Assembly (NCBI GenBank): GCA_029532625.1
Contig: JARFXM010000009.1
Location: forward strand, 2,604,001 to 2,668,000
Direction: 5' to 3'
Origin: Lomentospora prolificans
Lineage: Eukaryota; Ascomycota; Sordariomycetes; Microascales; Microascaceae
DNA: 64,000 nt
Positions 11,813-23,713 of this stretch are shown piece after piece (position 1 is the first letter of the stretch; the number at the start of each line of letters is the position of its first letter). The notes beneath the pieces are model-generated. The model was not told where the DNA came from, searched no databases, and was given only the letters and a program-made list of their open reading frames with translations. Made by a program: the position numbers and the translations under genes.

Positions 11813-13012
11813 TCGCCTATTCCAGACCGTTTGGAAGAGCCCATGGCCTAGGGCTCATCCAACGGCGCTCCCTTTCGACGCATTTAGCGCCAGTGCTCCC
11901 TTCAACGCCCTCTGGGGTAGCTCGCAGTGGATATAGGCCTGGTTGGCATTGAGGCTTCATGATTAACGTGCTTTGTTACACACTTCTACATACTTCGCGG
12001 GGGAGGAGAGTGACCACCGTCAGCGATAATCAAACCCTGCTGCTTGAGTCCTTCGACGGCAAGGTTAAACACCCAGCGCAGGCGGTGAGTCCCAGAGGAC
12101 GAGATTTGCATTACACAGGGACTGGGAACAGGACCTCTTTTTTCCGATCCGTACTGTATAGTACAGGTACATGGTATAGGGCATTAGAATAGGAGTCACG
12201 GTTATTCGGTAACGCTTTTCTACTTTCTCTCGTCGTTTCTTTTTTCCCTCGTCGGCTTCCGCAACACCCAATTGTACCTTTCGCCAAGAATACTGCTCAG
12301 GGCTTTCCATATAACCTCCCTGGTTGCTTTTCTCGGGCGACCGGCTTTGGTGGCTTGCCTGGGCCTATTGTCTTTTTTTCCCTATAAGCCTATAAGCCCT
12401 GTCTAGCGGTTCTTTAGTCATGATATACATACATGCTTTTTCTTTCGTTTTCTCGCAGGATAGGAGAGGGTGAAGTTGTCAAAAAAAGGAGTCCTTTAAT
12501 TGAACCTGTTCGAACCAAGATGCCCTTGATCACAGTGCCATGCCTCGTAGTCGCTTCGTACTACTACAACGCGTACATTTACGTTCGTACTAGCGACCGC
12601 TTCGCTCTCTAGATCCCCTCGACCGGGGTGCGACCCCGTGTTACGTAGAATTGAGGTCGAACGGGCGAAGATGTATGACACTGTGTGACGGAGCACGGCA
12701 AGATGTGGTTCTCAACATATGCAGCTCGATTGTCCGAGACATTCGGATGTTGAGCACCTGGACGAGGTAGCCTGATGTCACTGTCTCATGGCAGCCGACA
12801 TGCGTTGCCCTTGACTGGTGTGAACTGTTGGTTTCTGTTGTCAGGGTAGATCAAGAACCGCAGTGAGGATGTCATCTCTCTTAACGTGCTAAGAACGTGG
12901 AATATGATTATGATGATATATATAAGAGACAATACATGGAACCCTCTCTCTCTAAGACGCTGTATTTTGTCTTCCCATTACTCCAAGTTTTTCCTTGCCA
13001 TCCTCGAACTCA
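11813..13012. other. Convergent intergenic region
   Basis: This 1.2 kb lies between two genes that point toward each other, so it should carry both 3' UTRs and terminators. T-rich stretches and AT-rich patches such as ATATATATAAG near 12917 fit poly(A) regions of the minus-strand gene. No open frame has a recognisable motif. Confidence 0.5.
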
Positions 13013-16000
13013 TTATATGTCAACAGATTTCTCCCAATCATGACTTCCCTCCAGCTGCCTTACTGCCCCCTTGATGTCCTCGACCCTGATGCCGCTCCTC
13101 TCGCACATACCCCTGAAGACACCGCCGAGGTTCCACAGCTCCAGCGGCGTACCGAGCTCCGCGATGCTGCCCGAGTCCATGACGCAGATGCGGTCGTAGC
13201 CGATGATGGTGCGTAAGCGATGGGCAATGCACAGAAGCGTCTTGCCCCTGAAGCCGGTGGCGATAGTGTTTTGGATCTTATCGTCCGTCTCCATGTCGAC
13301 GGAAGAGGTGGCCTCGTCGCAGACGATGATTTGACTGTTACGGACGAGGGCACGGGCAAGAGCCATAAGTTGCCGTTGGCCTAGGGAGAAGTTCAGACCG
13401 TCTTCCTCAACAACGGAATCGAGACTAATGGTGGGCTGCTGGTCATGGGCTTGAGCAGTCTCACCGGTCGCGACGACACCATCATTGGATTCGGATTTGA
13501 CGGGCGGGGTTGGCAATGGGGGCTGATCTTGGACAAGGTCCGCTTGGCGAAGGGCAGACCACAGTTCAAGATCGGTATGCTCGTTGAAAGGGTCGAGGTT
13601 ACTCCTCACAGTGCCCCTGAAAAGTGTTGGGTCCTGTGGGATAATCGCTAGTCGAGAGCGAAGGTCGTGCAATCCAATCGTCGAAATATCCACACCATCA
13701 ATGGTGATGTGGCCACCCGAGAGCTCAACAAGCCTAAAGAGAGTCGACATGATGGAACTCTTTCCGGCTCCAGTTCGCCCCACAATACCTATCCTTTCAC
13801 CTCCTTCTATATGGATGTGGAAATCTTGAAGAACTAACGGCAAGTTCTCTCGGTACCGCATCTGAACGTGGTCAAATATAATCTCGCCCTTTTCTGGCCA
13901 CGACTTGCGCACTTCGATCGTGTGGAGGGGAGCTTCTTCTTCAAGATTCCTTCCATAGTACCGTAGTCGCTCTACAGCGTTCATTCCGTTCTCGACCTCT
14001 GCGAGCTGGCGCACGGTAAACTGAATCATCATGACGATGGACAGGATATAGCTCAGGACGAGGCCACCAATCGAAGGGGAAACGCTGAATCGAGAAGTAA
14101 CCACAAGGATACCAGTCACGAAAACTAGAATGTTGCCAATAAGGTCAAGTCGGACAGCCAGCCAACGTTGGTTAGAGAATGTAAGGTAGTAAGCCGCATC
14201 CATCTCATCGATGGACCGCCTTAGTTCCTTGACGAACCGCTCCTTCAAGCCGTAGGCACGAATGGATGCTACACCGGAAAGGCCCTCCCCAAACTTAGCA
14301 AAGACGGTAGACCGCAGCACCGATTCGAATCGCTTGACCTCACGCGCTGAGGCTCGGTAGTATGATGCGGAAAAGATGAAAAGGAAGAAGAGGGGCACTA
14401 GGGCGATGGCGAAATAGTGGAAATACGCGATAATAAGGCAGAAGACCGACAAGAGCATGGATAAAGTAAAGAAGTACATTCGCATGGCATCTGTGAGATT
14501 GTTGTCCATGACATCGACGTCTCTCGAAAATCGGTTCGTGATTCGGCCAAGGGGTGTTGTATCGAAGAATGCCATAGGTGCGCGCAAGACTCGCGTCACT
14601 GCCTCGTGCAACATCTTCTTACTCGAAGTTGTGCCAAATATGGATAGAAGGACGGAGAAAACAAACATCATGATGACCTGAAGCGCGCCGAGACCAGCGT
14701 AACCTCCGATATACTGTCCGGTTGAGAGACCAAACTGATCCGATGTCCACCATGATAGCCAAAGACCCGTCACGATATTCGTGCCCTGGGAGACGATAAG
14801 CGCGGTAAACAGAATGGGCGCGTTAAAGTACGATCCAGAAGCCTTGATGTACGCGGAGTATACGGACCAAGGGACGCTGGCAACAGCACGCTCTTCTTGT
14901 TGCATGAGTGCAGCTCCCTTCTTCTTCTTTTTCTTTTTCTTGTCAGGGTCCTCCTTGTCATCTGGGGCCGCGGCCACCTTGTCTCCGTCGTCACGCTTCT
15001 CCTCGACAGCGGTAGTTTCCATCAGGTCCTGGAACCCAGTATGGTCACGCATTAAATTCTCAAAAGTGTCGATGGCCTGGATCCTACCGGCTTCCATCCA
15101 GATGATGCGGTCACACCTGTTGAGGACCCATAGCTGGTGAGTAGCGAGAATCCTACACTTATTACCAAGGAGACCCAGAATGGCGTTATCAAAGATGTGG
15201 CGTCCAACATGAGCATCGACGGCGCTAAGTGGATCGTCCATAATGACAATGTCGGCATCGAAATAAATGGCCCGAGCAATGTTCAGTCGCTGTTTCTGTC
15301 CGCCAGAGATGGTAATCCCCCGCTCACCAATCTCGGTCATGTCTCCATTCGGCAACATCTCCATGTCTGGCTCAAGGGCACAACTGCATACGATGATTGT
15401 TAGCAGCTTTGACTATCTTGATATAAAACGCGAAGGAACTTACGCCCGGATGACTTCCTTGTACCAGTCCTTGTTCATGTCTTTGCCAAACAAGATGTTG
15501 TCGCGAACCGTTGCATTTTGGATCCAAGCATACTGAGGGCAAAAGGCCCTCTCAGCACCGAGCACAACCTCACCGTTGGTCCTCCTCATGTCACCCGCGA
15601 GGGCTGCTAGAAGAGAGCTCTTTCCGCTTCCGACACTCCCAATAACGGCAACCAGCTCGTTTCGCTTGATAGAGAAGTCAAGGTTGTGCAACTTGAATGG
15701 CTCCTTCTCAGCAACTGTCGTCGATGTTCCGTCGGTGTCGTGGCCGGAGGAAACAGGCCCCTTCTCTTGGTCCTTGCCATTTCCCTTTGGCGCACCAGTG
15801 GCGCCAGAAATAGTGGTTTCCGGGTCCTGAGTCGGGGTTCGCTCCCAGGTAAAAGACGCGTCCCGAACATCAACAGCATTTTCAGCATCGGGCTTAAACA
15901 CAGCTTCCTCCTCCATTTCCTCGGAGAGGAGGAATTCTTGGATACGCTTGATGGAAGACCATGCATCGACGGCCTGGCCGAGAACGAGTGGCAGCATGTT

Positions 16001-17634
16001 GAGCGGGATACGAAGACCGTTGAAAAGAGCGAGCGAAGAGAAGACCTGAGCGGGCTGCATGGCATTATCGGTGAGCGAGTAAGTAATGAAGGAAAGCATA
16101 GAGGCAAAGACGGGCAATGACATGCTGATCGCATTGATACCGTTTCGGATAGCCAACAAGACCTGAATTCCGTGAATCTCGCGGGCTCGGATATCCTCGA
16201 GCCGCTTCAAGAAAGAGCTCTCCCAGCCGAAGAACTTGACAAAGCGGACAGATTGCAGAATCTCCTGGGTTAAGCTAACCCGCTGATCCGTAATCTTGTT
16301 GATCTTCTTACGGCGAACAAAGAGACTTCGGATTGCACGAGTCAGGGCGGGGATACCAATGACAAGAAGAGCGAATCCAGCAAGCGCGCTGTATGTCAAG
16401 TTGACAATGAGCACAGCGAGGGTGATAAGGCAACCTATGGGGGCAGTCCAGGCAATGTGGAGGAGAGCAGAGGCTTGGTCAACACGGTAGGTGTCCACAC
16501 TCATCAAGTTGACGATGCGGCCATTTCCCCAACCCGTACCGTCACCAGCGATACCAGCTGCACCGGGACCGCCCTTCTTGCCCTTCTTGGCGTCCTTTTT
16601 CTTCTTGCTCTTCTTCTTCTCGGGGCCTTCACCGACAGCCTGCGCATCTAACTCTCCAATCTGCTGCTCCTTGGCGCCTCCGGCTCGCGCACGACCAGAC
16701 AAGACCATAGATTTCTCAAAGATGAGGCCAATAAGTACCGCTCTCGTTTCACCGCCCACCATCATACCGCGGTAGATGAAGTGATTCGTACACAAACTCT
16801 GTATGATCTGCATTGCCGTGACTCCAATTACAAGGCCAATTCCGCGCCCTATGGCTGGGGCTGGGAGGTTCTCCATATTGGCGATATAGGCGTCGGTTGC
16901 GAATTGAATAAGGAAACGAAGAGTGAAAGGTGACATGACTTGAAGGACGGTGGATACAAGCTGGCAGAGCCCACCTAAAATGAACTCGAAACGGAAAGTC
17001 TCGAAGATGGCCCATAGCAGGGGATAACTCTCGCCTTTGGCGACCCTGCGCTGGAAATTCTCGCGCAGCCTCTCCGTCATGGGCTCGGCGGCCCTATTGG
17101 GGTTGACAGTCCACAAATCATTTTCTTGAAGTGGCCGTCTATAGCCAACCTATGGTACGTGTCAGCGTCTACATGAGTGATGAAGAATAAGCTGCGGCGC
17201 GTTGCGGGATAAGCGAGGGCAGAGGTGGCATGGGTCTTTGGGATTAGTTGCATATGACTTACGGTCATCAATGGTGTCATCCATTGAAAAGTTAGCGAAC
17301 TAAAGAAGCCGGCCTTGTACTCCGGACACGGCTCCCTGGCGGGAGGAAGCGGTGGAGTCGCTCCCCATCTCAGAGGATTCGTTTTATACCACTTTTTAGG
17401 CTCATCCGCGTGGATAGGGACGGTTGTGGCCTGGGTGGTGGTCGAGGCGTCGGTAGCATGGCTTTGGGTTAAAGCCAGGTCCGGCCTGCGCGGCGTCGCC
17501 TCGGCGGCTGTCTTGATTTCCTCCTTCTCAGCGGAGATGGCATCTTCATCTAGATCTCCATCGGTGACGGATTGGTTTGATTCCGTGAGTGGATCCCGAG
17601 CCTTGGCATCGTTAGGCTGATCTTTGTCTACCAT
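13013..17634 (-). CDS. ABCC-type multidrug/oligomycin transporter, Yor1-like
   Basis: This is a full-size ABC exporter of subfamily C with two membrane domains and two nucleotide-binding domains. Three exons (17634-17263, 17149-15444, 15383-13013) encode 1482 aa, about the length of yeast Yor1. The signature before TMD1 (MTPLMTVGYRRPLQENDLW) and SPFTLRFLIQFA match the Yor1 group. NBD1 has Walker A GSVGSGKS (~628-635), signature SGGQKQR (~719) and Walker B DDPLSAVD. NBD2 has GRTGAGKS (~1230), LGQRQ (~1358) and CDEATSSVD. A Lys-rich loop sits between early TM helices of TMD1 and another before TMD2. The first ~120 residues are disordered. Substrates cannot be read from sequence; Yor1 relatives export oligomycin, phospholipids and other organic anions at the plasma membrane. 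The start ATG at 17634 gives MVDKDQ; the frame is open further upstream. Confidence 0.92.
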
Positions 17635-19502
17635 TCTATGGGGTAGGTCTGGAGACGTTGAAGATGAGCTCCGGGAACAAATGTGAGGGATGCGGGCTGG
17701 GGCAAATGTAGATTGGAGGAAAGCAAATGGAGCCTCGGCGTGTGGTGATAAATACAGCTCAAGGAACGAAAGTGTAAATAAATCCCCGCGCCCGGCAGTA
17801 GAGAAATAAGCTTCACTTTTTAACCAGAATAAAAAAATATCTGGAGAGGAAGTATCCAGAGAGGAGGAGTGACTCGATGGCGGCACGCGCTACCGAATCC
17901 CACTTTTCGGGCGTCGGATTTGAACCTTGGATTTGGGATTCGGACTTGATTTGTAATAGAAGTGGTTGTGACTTGACCTGGCCCAGGACGTGCCTGCCAA
18001 CACTATTGTCCGGTACTTGGAAGCAGGCAGCAGTGGAGCGACCACGAGCGGCCAGGAGCGTAAGTCGAGGGGACTTCAGAAGCCGGGTAGAACTAGGTTG
18101 TGTTGAGAGTCTTGAGAGTCGTGCTCCTTCCTAGATGCAAGGGGACCGGCGCAACCCTTTCAGAAGCAACTTGGAACGTTAAACTGAATCACGGTTGTGG
18201 GGAAGACGCGAGAAAGGAAGGAACGAAGTCCGAAGAACGACGTATACAAATATTGGATGACGAAAAGAGCAAATCGTATGGAAACTTGCCGGTTTTTCCC
18301 AAACCCGATTGATTGCAACCTCGCTCCTGGTTCTTTTATTAGTTACTGCGCAAAAAGTATGATCATAAAAGGAGAGCTACCACGACTACTACTGCATTGC
18401 TAACATTACAATAGTCACTTATGGCCATGGGCATGGGCTCCACCGTTTCCCACCAGAAGCCGGGGTACTACTTGTATATAGACTGGAAAAGTCGGCATCT
18501 TAACTCCGACAACGCGACCCCGAACCGGAGCGTAAAGTCCAGGTCTCGGGTGGTGGGTGTGTGTGTGCGTTTGTGGATCCAATGGTGCGCACCCACCTTC
18601 CGACTCACCCTCGTTCCACATCAACGTCCACCATCCATCCCGAATGCGACTGTTCCCGTCCAAGTACCCCAAGAACTGCAAATCACTGGACCTCGCCCCC
18701 GTCTTGATCAGAAATCCAAATCTTGATTATATTTTCGCTTTTCTCGTTCTACAATCTGACTGCAGCCGTCCCTTCCCTGGCGAGTCATACGGAAGGATTG
18801 GGCCGGACCCCCGAAAATGGGCGGTATTCTGATCGATCTTGATTCCGAAATCCGATTTTTGGTACTCCTTTGTCCTTCAGGGTCAACCAAACCTGGCATC
18901 GAGACCGTCGGATATCGTTCACTCATCTCGCGCTGTAGTGTAGAATACCCGCAGGTAAAAGTAAACGCTCCGACTATCGGTTGCAACGAGAAGGCAATAT
19001 TCTCTCGTTATTCTCTCTCTCTCTCTTTTTCTTTTTTTTTTTCATACAGGGGATTGGTGTCGTCATGATAGCTTCATTGACGTCTTAACGGGAAGGTGCT
19101 CAATTGAGAGTAACCAGACCAAGCGACGAGCCCAATTACCAAATTGGTACAGATATTGGCCGTCGCTCCGTACAGCAACTCAATCACAGAGACTCGGAAC
19201 CCTTACACGCTAAGCCTCTCCGGATAACCCGACAGTTTAGGCTCCAGCTTTTTGCCCCAGGGACAGGCGTTGGCGTCCTCCGTCGCCTGAGCGCTGTCGC
19301 CTTCTGTTTGTTGTCACTCTATGAACCGGTACCAGGTTCGCATGATTGATCGATGCCGTCAATTTCTGGTAAAGGTTGCAACAAATGCATTGAACAAGAT
19401 AGATTTTCGCCTAATGACAACACACACAACAACATAATGGATTTCTGACCACTTTCAGTCTTTATTTTATTTTATTCTTTCTTTGCCCGTCTCATTCGGA
19501 GT
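17635..19502. other. Upstream region of the YOR1-like gene
   Basis: This 1.9 kb separates two minus-strand genes. It should hold the promoter of the YOR1-like gene (right of 17634) and the terminator of the COG0523 gene (left of 19503). A CT-rich tract occupies 19011-19043 and a short GT repeat lies near 18556-18567. I saw no conserved open frame and no clear drug-response element. Confidence 0.45.
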
Positions 19503-20606
19503 TCACAAAATCTTTGTTACCTCTAGCTCACCCTGATCATCTCCTTCGAGGTCTAAGAATCCCCCAGTTTCAAGCTTCTTCTTCCACTTGGTGCTCTCAT
19601 ATCGAGCAAGAATCATAGTCATCCTCAAAGTAGTCTTGTCACTCGATTCATGCTCGCCAACCTCCTCTGCTAGTGGGGTGAAGGTCCAGCGGCCAAATGC
19701 CCAGTTCAGGATATACCGTCCTCTTGGGTGCGGCGGCGTGGGCATCTTTTCGTCATCGTCCGAGTTTTGCGGTTGGCAGGAAAGCGTGAGTACCGACTTT
19801 ATCCTGTACACCTCTTCCTTTGAAGCCGTTTTCAATAGCGACATGAGTCTGGTCGTGTCTACCGCCGAGCCTCCCTTGGTGCTCTTGACCTCGACGGACA
19901 GGACCTCTACTTCGGTCTGGTGGTTATGCTTGTGTTCATGGCCGTGGTCATGGCCATGGCCATCACCTTCCTTGTGCTCCGTGAGGTCCCTTGCAAGTGC
20001 GCCGTCCACGCCGAATATCAAATCAGATGACACCCATCCCTTCTTGCTCTTAACCCAGGCAATATCTACTTCAAGATCGCCCAAACGATCGAGGCAGATA
20101 TCGAACCTCCTCTCCGAGCACAGCTCCCACTTATTAAACACCACCAGATCCGTATACCTGGCCTGGATCCTCGCCGTGTAGCTCGTATCCTCGTAGCCCT
20201 CCCAGTTCTCGACGTCGATCACGCTAATCACGCCGTCGAGCGTGTACTTTCCCGACTCCCTCGCCAACCTGTTCACCTCCAGAGCCAGCGTAGCCGGGAA
20301 CGCCGACCCGGAGGTCTCCACGACGATGCGGTCCGGATTCACGGTCTCCTGGAGCTGCTCAAGCGCCTCGCTCAACTGGCCCACGAGGTTGCAGCAGATG
20401 CACCCGTTGAGGAGCTCGCGCACGCCCGAGATGGCGTTGGACGAGGCGAGCTGCGAGTCCACGGCCAGGTCGCCGAATTCGTTCTTGAGGAGCGCAAGCT
20501 TGTAATCCGGGTTCGTCTCCTTGAGCTGCGGGATGAGATTGAGGATGAGTGTGGTTTTGCCGGCGCCGAGGAAGCCCGTGACGATGGTAATTGGGATGGC
20601 CGGCAT
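19503..20606 (-). CDS. COG0523/CobW-family GTPase, putative metallochaperone
   Basis: The single-exon gene encodes 367 aa. COG0523 GTPases use GTP to deliver metal ions, often zinc, to client enzymes. Walker A is GFLGAGKTT (11-19). The metal-binding CICC motif sits at 69-72 within the GCICC family hallmark. The VVETSGSA segment follows, and NKWE (158-161) is the guanine-specificity motif in variant form. A His-rich loop at 217-229 alternates His with Gly, Asp, Glu, Lys and Asn. A CobW C-terminal domain follows, with GRYILNWAFGRWTFTPL. The first ATG is clear. Zinc is the likeliest metal by analogy with ZNG1/CBWD, but cobalt or nickel cannot be excluded. Cytosolic localisation is expected, since there is no signal peptide. 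Confidence 0.9.
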   Translation of the reverse strand: MPAIPITIVTGFLGAGKTTLILNLIPQLKETNPDYKLALLKNEFGDLAVDSQLASSNAISGVRELLNGCICCNLVGQLSEALEQLQETVNPDRIVVETSGSAFPATLALEVNRLARESGKYTLDGVISVIDVENWEGYEDTSYTARIQARYTDLVVFNKWELCSERRFDICLDRLGDLEVDIAWVKSKKGWVSSDLIFGVDGALARDLTEHKEGDGHGHDHGHEHKHNHQTEVEVLSVEVKSTKGGSAVDTTRLMSLLKTASKEEVYRIKSVLTLSCQPQNSDDDEKMPTPPHPRGRYILNWAFGRWTFTPLAEEVGEHESSDKTTLRMTMILARYESTKWKKKLETGGFLDLEGDDQGELEVTKIL

Positions 20607-21918
20607 GGCTATCTGGTAAATGGGCTAGGCCTCGCAGGAGAAATAAAATATCAATCCTTTGTGGACTACTTTTGAGGGATCTTCAGGTCCCAGAATTATG
20701 GCGGGGTTTCACTGACGTTAGGATGGGACATGGGAGGGAATTCTTTCTTTGCCGTGCCCCGCTGTTGAGACGTTGGGAACCGCTGATGACGGAATGGGTA
20801 AAATTTCCTCGTAGAGGGCGTCGATCCGCGAAAATTCTCTGCCCGTCGAGGTGTATGGGGAGGGGAGGCCAAGTAATAAGAGGCGTCTACAATAAAAAGC
20901 ACTCGGTATTATGCATCGTTCGACCTCCATGGCCCGAGGAAGGCGAACAGATGCGCCGCCTCAGTGCCAGCTTGGGCCGGGGTCTTGGCGTCGAATGAAT
21001 CCATTCAAAAATGCACGCAGCTGATGAGACGGAGGGCGTAACTTCGGCTCGATAAATGGTAGTGCTGGAAAAGGCCTGATGGCTCCTGCCCCTATCAAAC
21101 AACTTGTCGGGCTCACATGGTGCCAGACTCTTCAATTGAGTTGGCAAGACGATAGCCGGGAAAGCAGATGACAAGAGCTTAACCAACATACGGCACCATG
21201 TTACCAGCAAGAAGCCCAATCACGGAAAATCAACACGCTCTTCAAATAGGAATTGCGCTGGCTCACATTATTTTACGGGCAGACAGGCAGATGGAAAGCA
21301 TTCCCACCCCCAAGTGAGATGGTACGGCCCATCAACAAAATTTTCTTTTTCACGCAATAGGATGTACCCTATCTTTTGGCATCTCTTCAACCGACGGAAT
21401 AGCAACGGAACGAGACTTCCTATCAAGGGTAACTTCTTCTCCTGAGCATTCCTCCACGAGGGAGAAAGGCAACTCGACACTGTAGATATCGGAATGTCGG
21501 TCGTGGCAGCTCAGTGAATGCTTTTTGATACAGAGAGAAAAGGAAAAGGGGAAAAGGCTTGTTAGCTCGCGGCGCTCGTGTGGTTTTTATTCTAACAAAA
21601 TTTTCAGGAAGTTGTGTGGTGACTAAGCACGAACCAGCCTCTTCAGTTGCCGTCGGCTGGCGACCAGATCCAGCGGGACCGATGGATCGCAATGACATGG
21701 ACAACACGGATGCAGGCACATTCATTCTTCACGCAACATTGAATCCCATGTTCTCCTATCAATGGATGGGCGGACCCTGCAGGTCCGATAATCGAAGTTT
21801 CTATTTCCCCATATTCACAGAAAACAGGACGGCTATGCCATCAGCGCTACACCTGCTGAAAACTGAAGAAGCAACCGAAACACCCATACCTCTACGAACC
21901 TCCTCGTCCCCCAGCCAT
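20607..21918. other. Upstream region of the COG0523 gene
   Basis: This 1.3 kb lies between two same-strand genes. It should contain the promoter of the COG0523 GTPase at its left and the 3' UTR of the PPPDE gene at its right. Overlapping short open frames occur on both strands, none with a recognisable domain. I did not find a convincing zinc-responsive element by eye. Confidence 0.45.
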
Positions 21919-23713
21919 TCACGGCCTCTTGAACCCTCTTCCGAGCAACTCAGACCCCACCTCGGTAACGAGCTTCTGGTCAGGAAACGCCTTCTTCTTC
22001 CCCGTAACCGTAGATTCGGCATCCAATGCTCTCAGTAAATCGGCAAGTTCGCCATCCAGGGGCGTCTCGTACACAAGATGGCCCAAAGCAGCAAGCATGC
22101 CGTGGAGGGCCTCGGGAGACGCCTCCTCCTGGCCGATGGCCTCCAGCACGGAAGCCGCCAGTTCCACTTGGTCGTCTTCTGGTAACGGCTTTCCATGTCC
22201 TCCTCGGCTCACCTGGCTGTGAGCGAGCGCGACGTTGAACATGAGGGACGCCGCTGATACACGAGTGTTGCTGTGCGCATCGTCGAGGAAGCTGGACGAG
22301 ATGAGCTGGATGATCTGTTTTCTTTGATCTTCTTTCCCAAGGATTTCGTCCGCGTAGAGATGCGATGAGAAGAGATTGCAAGCCATCTGCAATGTGACGA
22401 GCCTGAGGGCATAGGGGCAATCCGCTGCTTCATTGACCTTTGCGAGGATGCTAGACACTGTTTTGTGGTCATTTTCTTCAGCGAAGAATCCGCTGATCCT
22501 AGGATCGGCGAGCGCACATCTAAAGAGGTCCACGACAGAGAATAATACTTCGATGGGAAGTAAGCTCATCGACTCTTGAATAAAGACTGCTACTTTGCAC
22601 ATCTCGGGCAAAACTGCAGAGGCCGGTCCGTCGGTTTGACGAGATTCGATGAATCTGGTAAGATCCATTGCGGCCGGACTTTGCGCGGCGGAACCCATCT
22701 TGGCTAGGAGCTTTGGTATCGGGGGGACTTTGGAGTATAAGACGGGCTTTGAGGGTGGGCCGGAGAAAGTTGGCAGGTTGAGTGACCTATGTGGGTGAAT
22801 AGGCCATGCCATCTGCACCAGTAACTCGATGTTGCCTCGCAGCTGGGTTGGGTTCGCTCCACTCCATGAATTTTCCTCCTGGCCTTTGAGGAAGGTGATA
22901 AAAGTTGGCGTCGCTCTTATGGAGTATCGTTGTCCAACATCAAAAGCCTGGCCAATATCAACTTTAATTAAATGGCCCCTATCGCCAATCTCAGCAGCGA
23001 GCTGGTCGTAGAGCGGATAGACGGCCTTACAAGGCGGGCAGGTGGCCGACGTGAAGAAGATAACGGCGCATGACATCTTTGCCCGATCTAATACGCTATC
23101 AAGTTCCTGCAGATTCTTGACAACCTTCACAGTTCCGCCTTGCTTGTGAGATGCAACCGGGGAGGGAGCTTGCGAGCTATCTTGGATACCAAGGATAGAC
23201 CCGCTCCGTCTAGTAGCGTTCACATTCTGGGTAAGCTGCGGGAGTAGCATACGACCCATAGGAGACTCTAGGACTGCCTGCGGCATATGTAGGATGTGGT
23301 CTGGGATGCCTTTCCCGACTAGGAAAGTTGCAAATGAATCAGAGAAGTTGTTGCAGTTGTGCTTAAAGAGATCATATGCCTAGTTTAAATGGTTAGCAAA
23401 GATCAAAACGCGTGACTATGGAACTATTGTATTACGATACCTCTACAGTAAAGATTGGCCTAAGGGAATCGAGGTATTCCTCAATGACGTCCATGGGAAG
23501 CTCGGTTTTCCCCAAAGGTAGTCTCTCCAGTGGTCGGCCCAAGTGCGAAGATCCCGGGATGATGGAGACAATTCCACCATCGTAAACGTATTCCCGGCCA
23601 TTGAGTTCTATAGAAGTGTGGTATATAGCATCAAGTTGAAAACCTAGGAGGCCCATGGACATATTGCGCGCAAGACCTTGCGAAAGGTCATAAACAAGAA
23701 GGTGGACGTCCAT
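21919..23713 (-). CDS. PPPDE (DeSI-like) peptidase fused to thioredoxin and PUL domains
   Basis: Two exons (23713-23441 and 23379-21919) encode 577 aa. The N-terminal PPPDE domain belongs to the papain-like deubiquitinase/deSUMOylase (DeSI) family. Its dyad is His32 in AIYHTSIEL and Cys100 in KHNCNNFSDSF, and the intron falls between them. A thioredoxin domain follows, with active site CPPC (205-208) and the cis-Pro region RATPTF. The C-terminal ~270 residues are helical and look like a PUL domain, which in PLAA/Ufd3 binds Cdc48/p97. The ATG at 23713 starts exactly at the family N-terminus (MDVHLLVYDLS). The architecture suggests removal of ubiquitin-like modifiers near Cdc48; that role is inference. 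It is divergent from GDA1. Confidence 0.88.

Noticed and set aside
12500..12660. TTCGAACC-like B-box sequence and nearby hairpins suggesting a tRNA
   Set aside because: No matching A box, anticodon arm or acceptor stem could be folded around it.
13013..20606. Idea that the YOR1-like transporter and neighbours form a secondary-metabolite cluster
   Set aside because: There is no polyketide synthase, peptide synthetase, terpene cyclase, P450 or cluster regulator nearby; neighbours are housekeeping genes.
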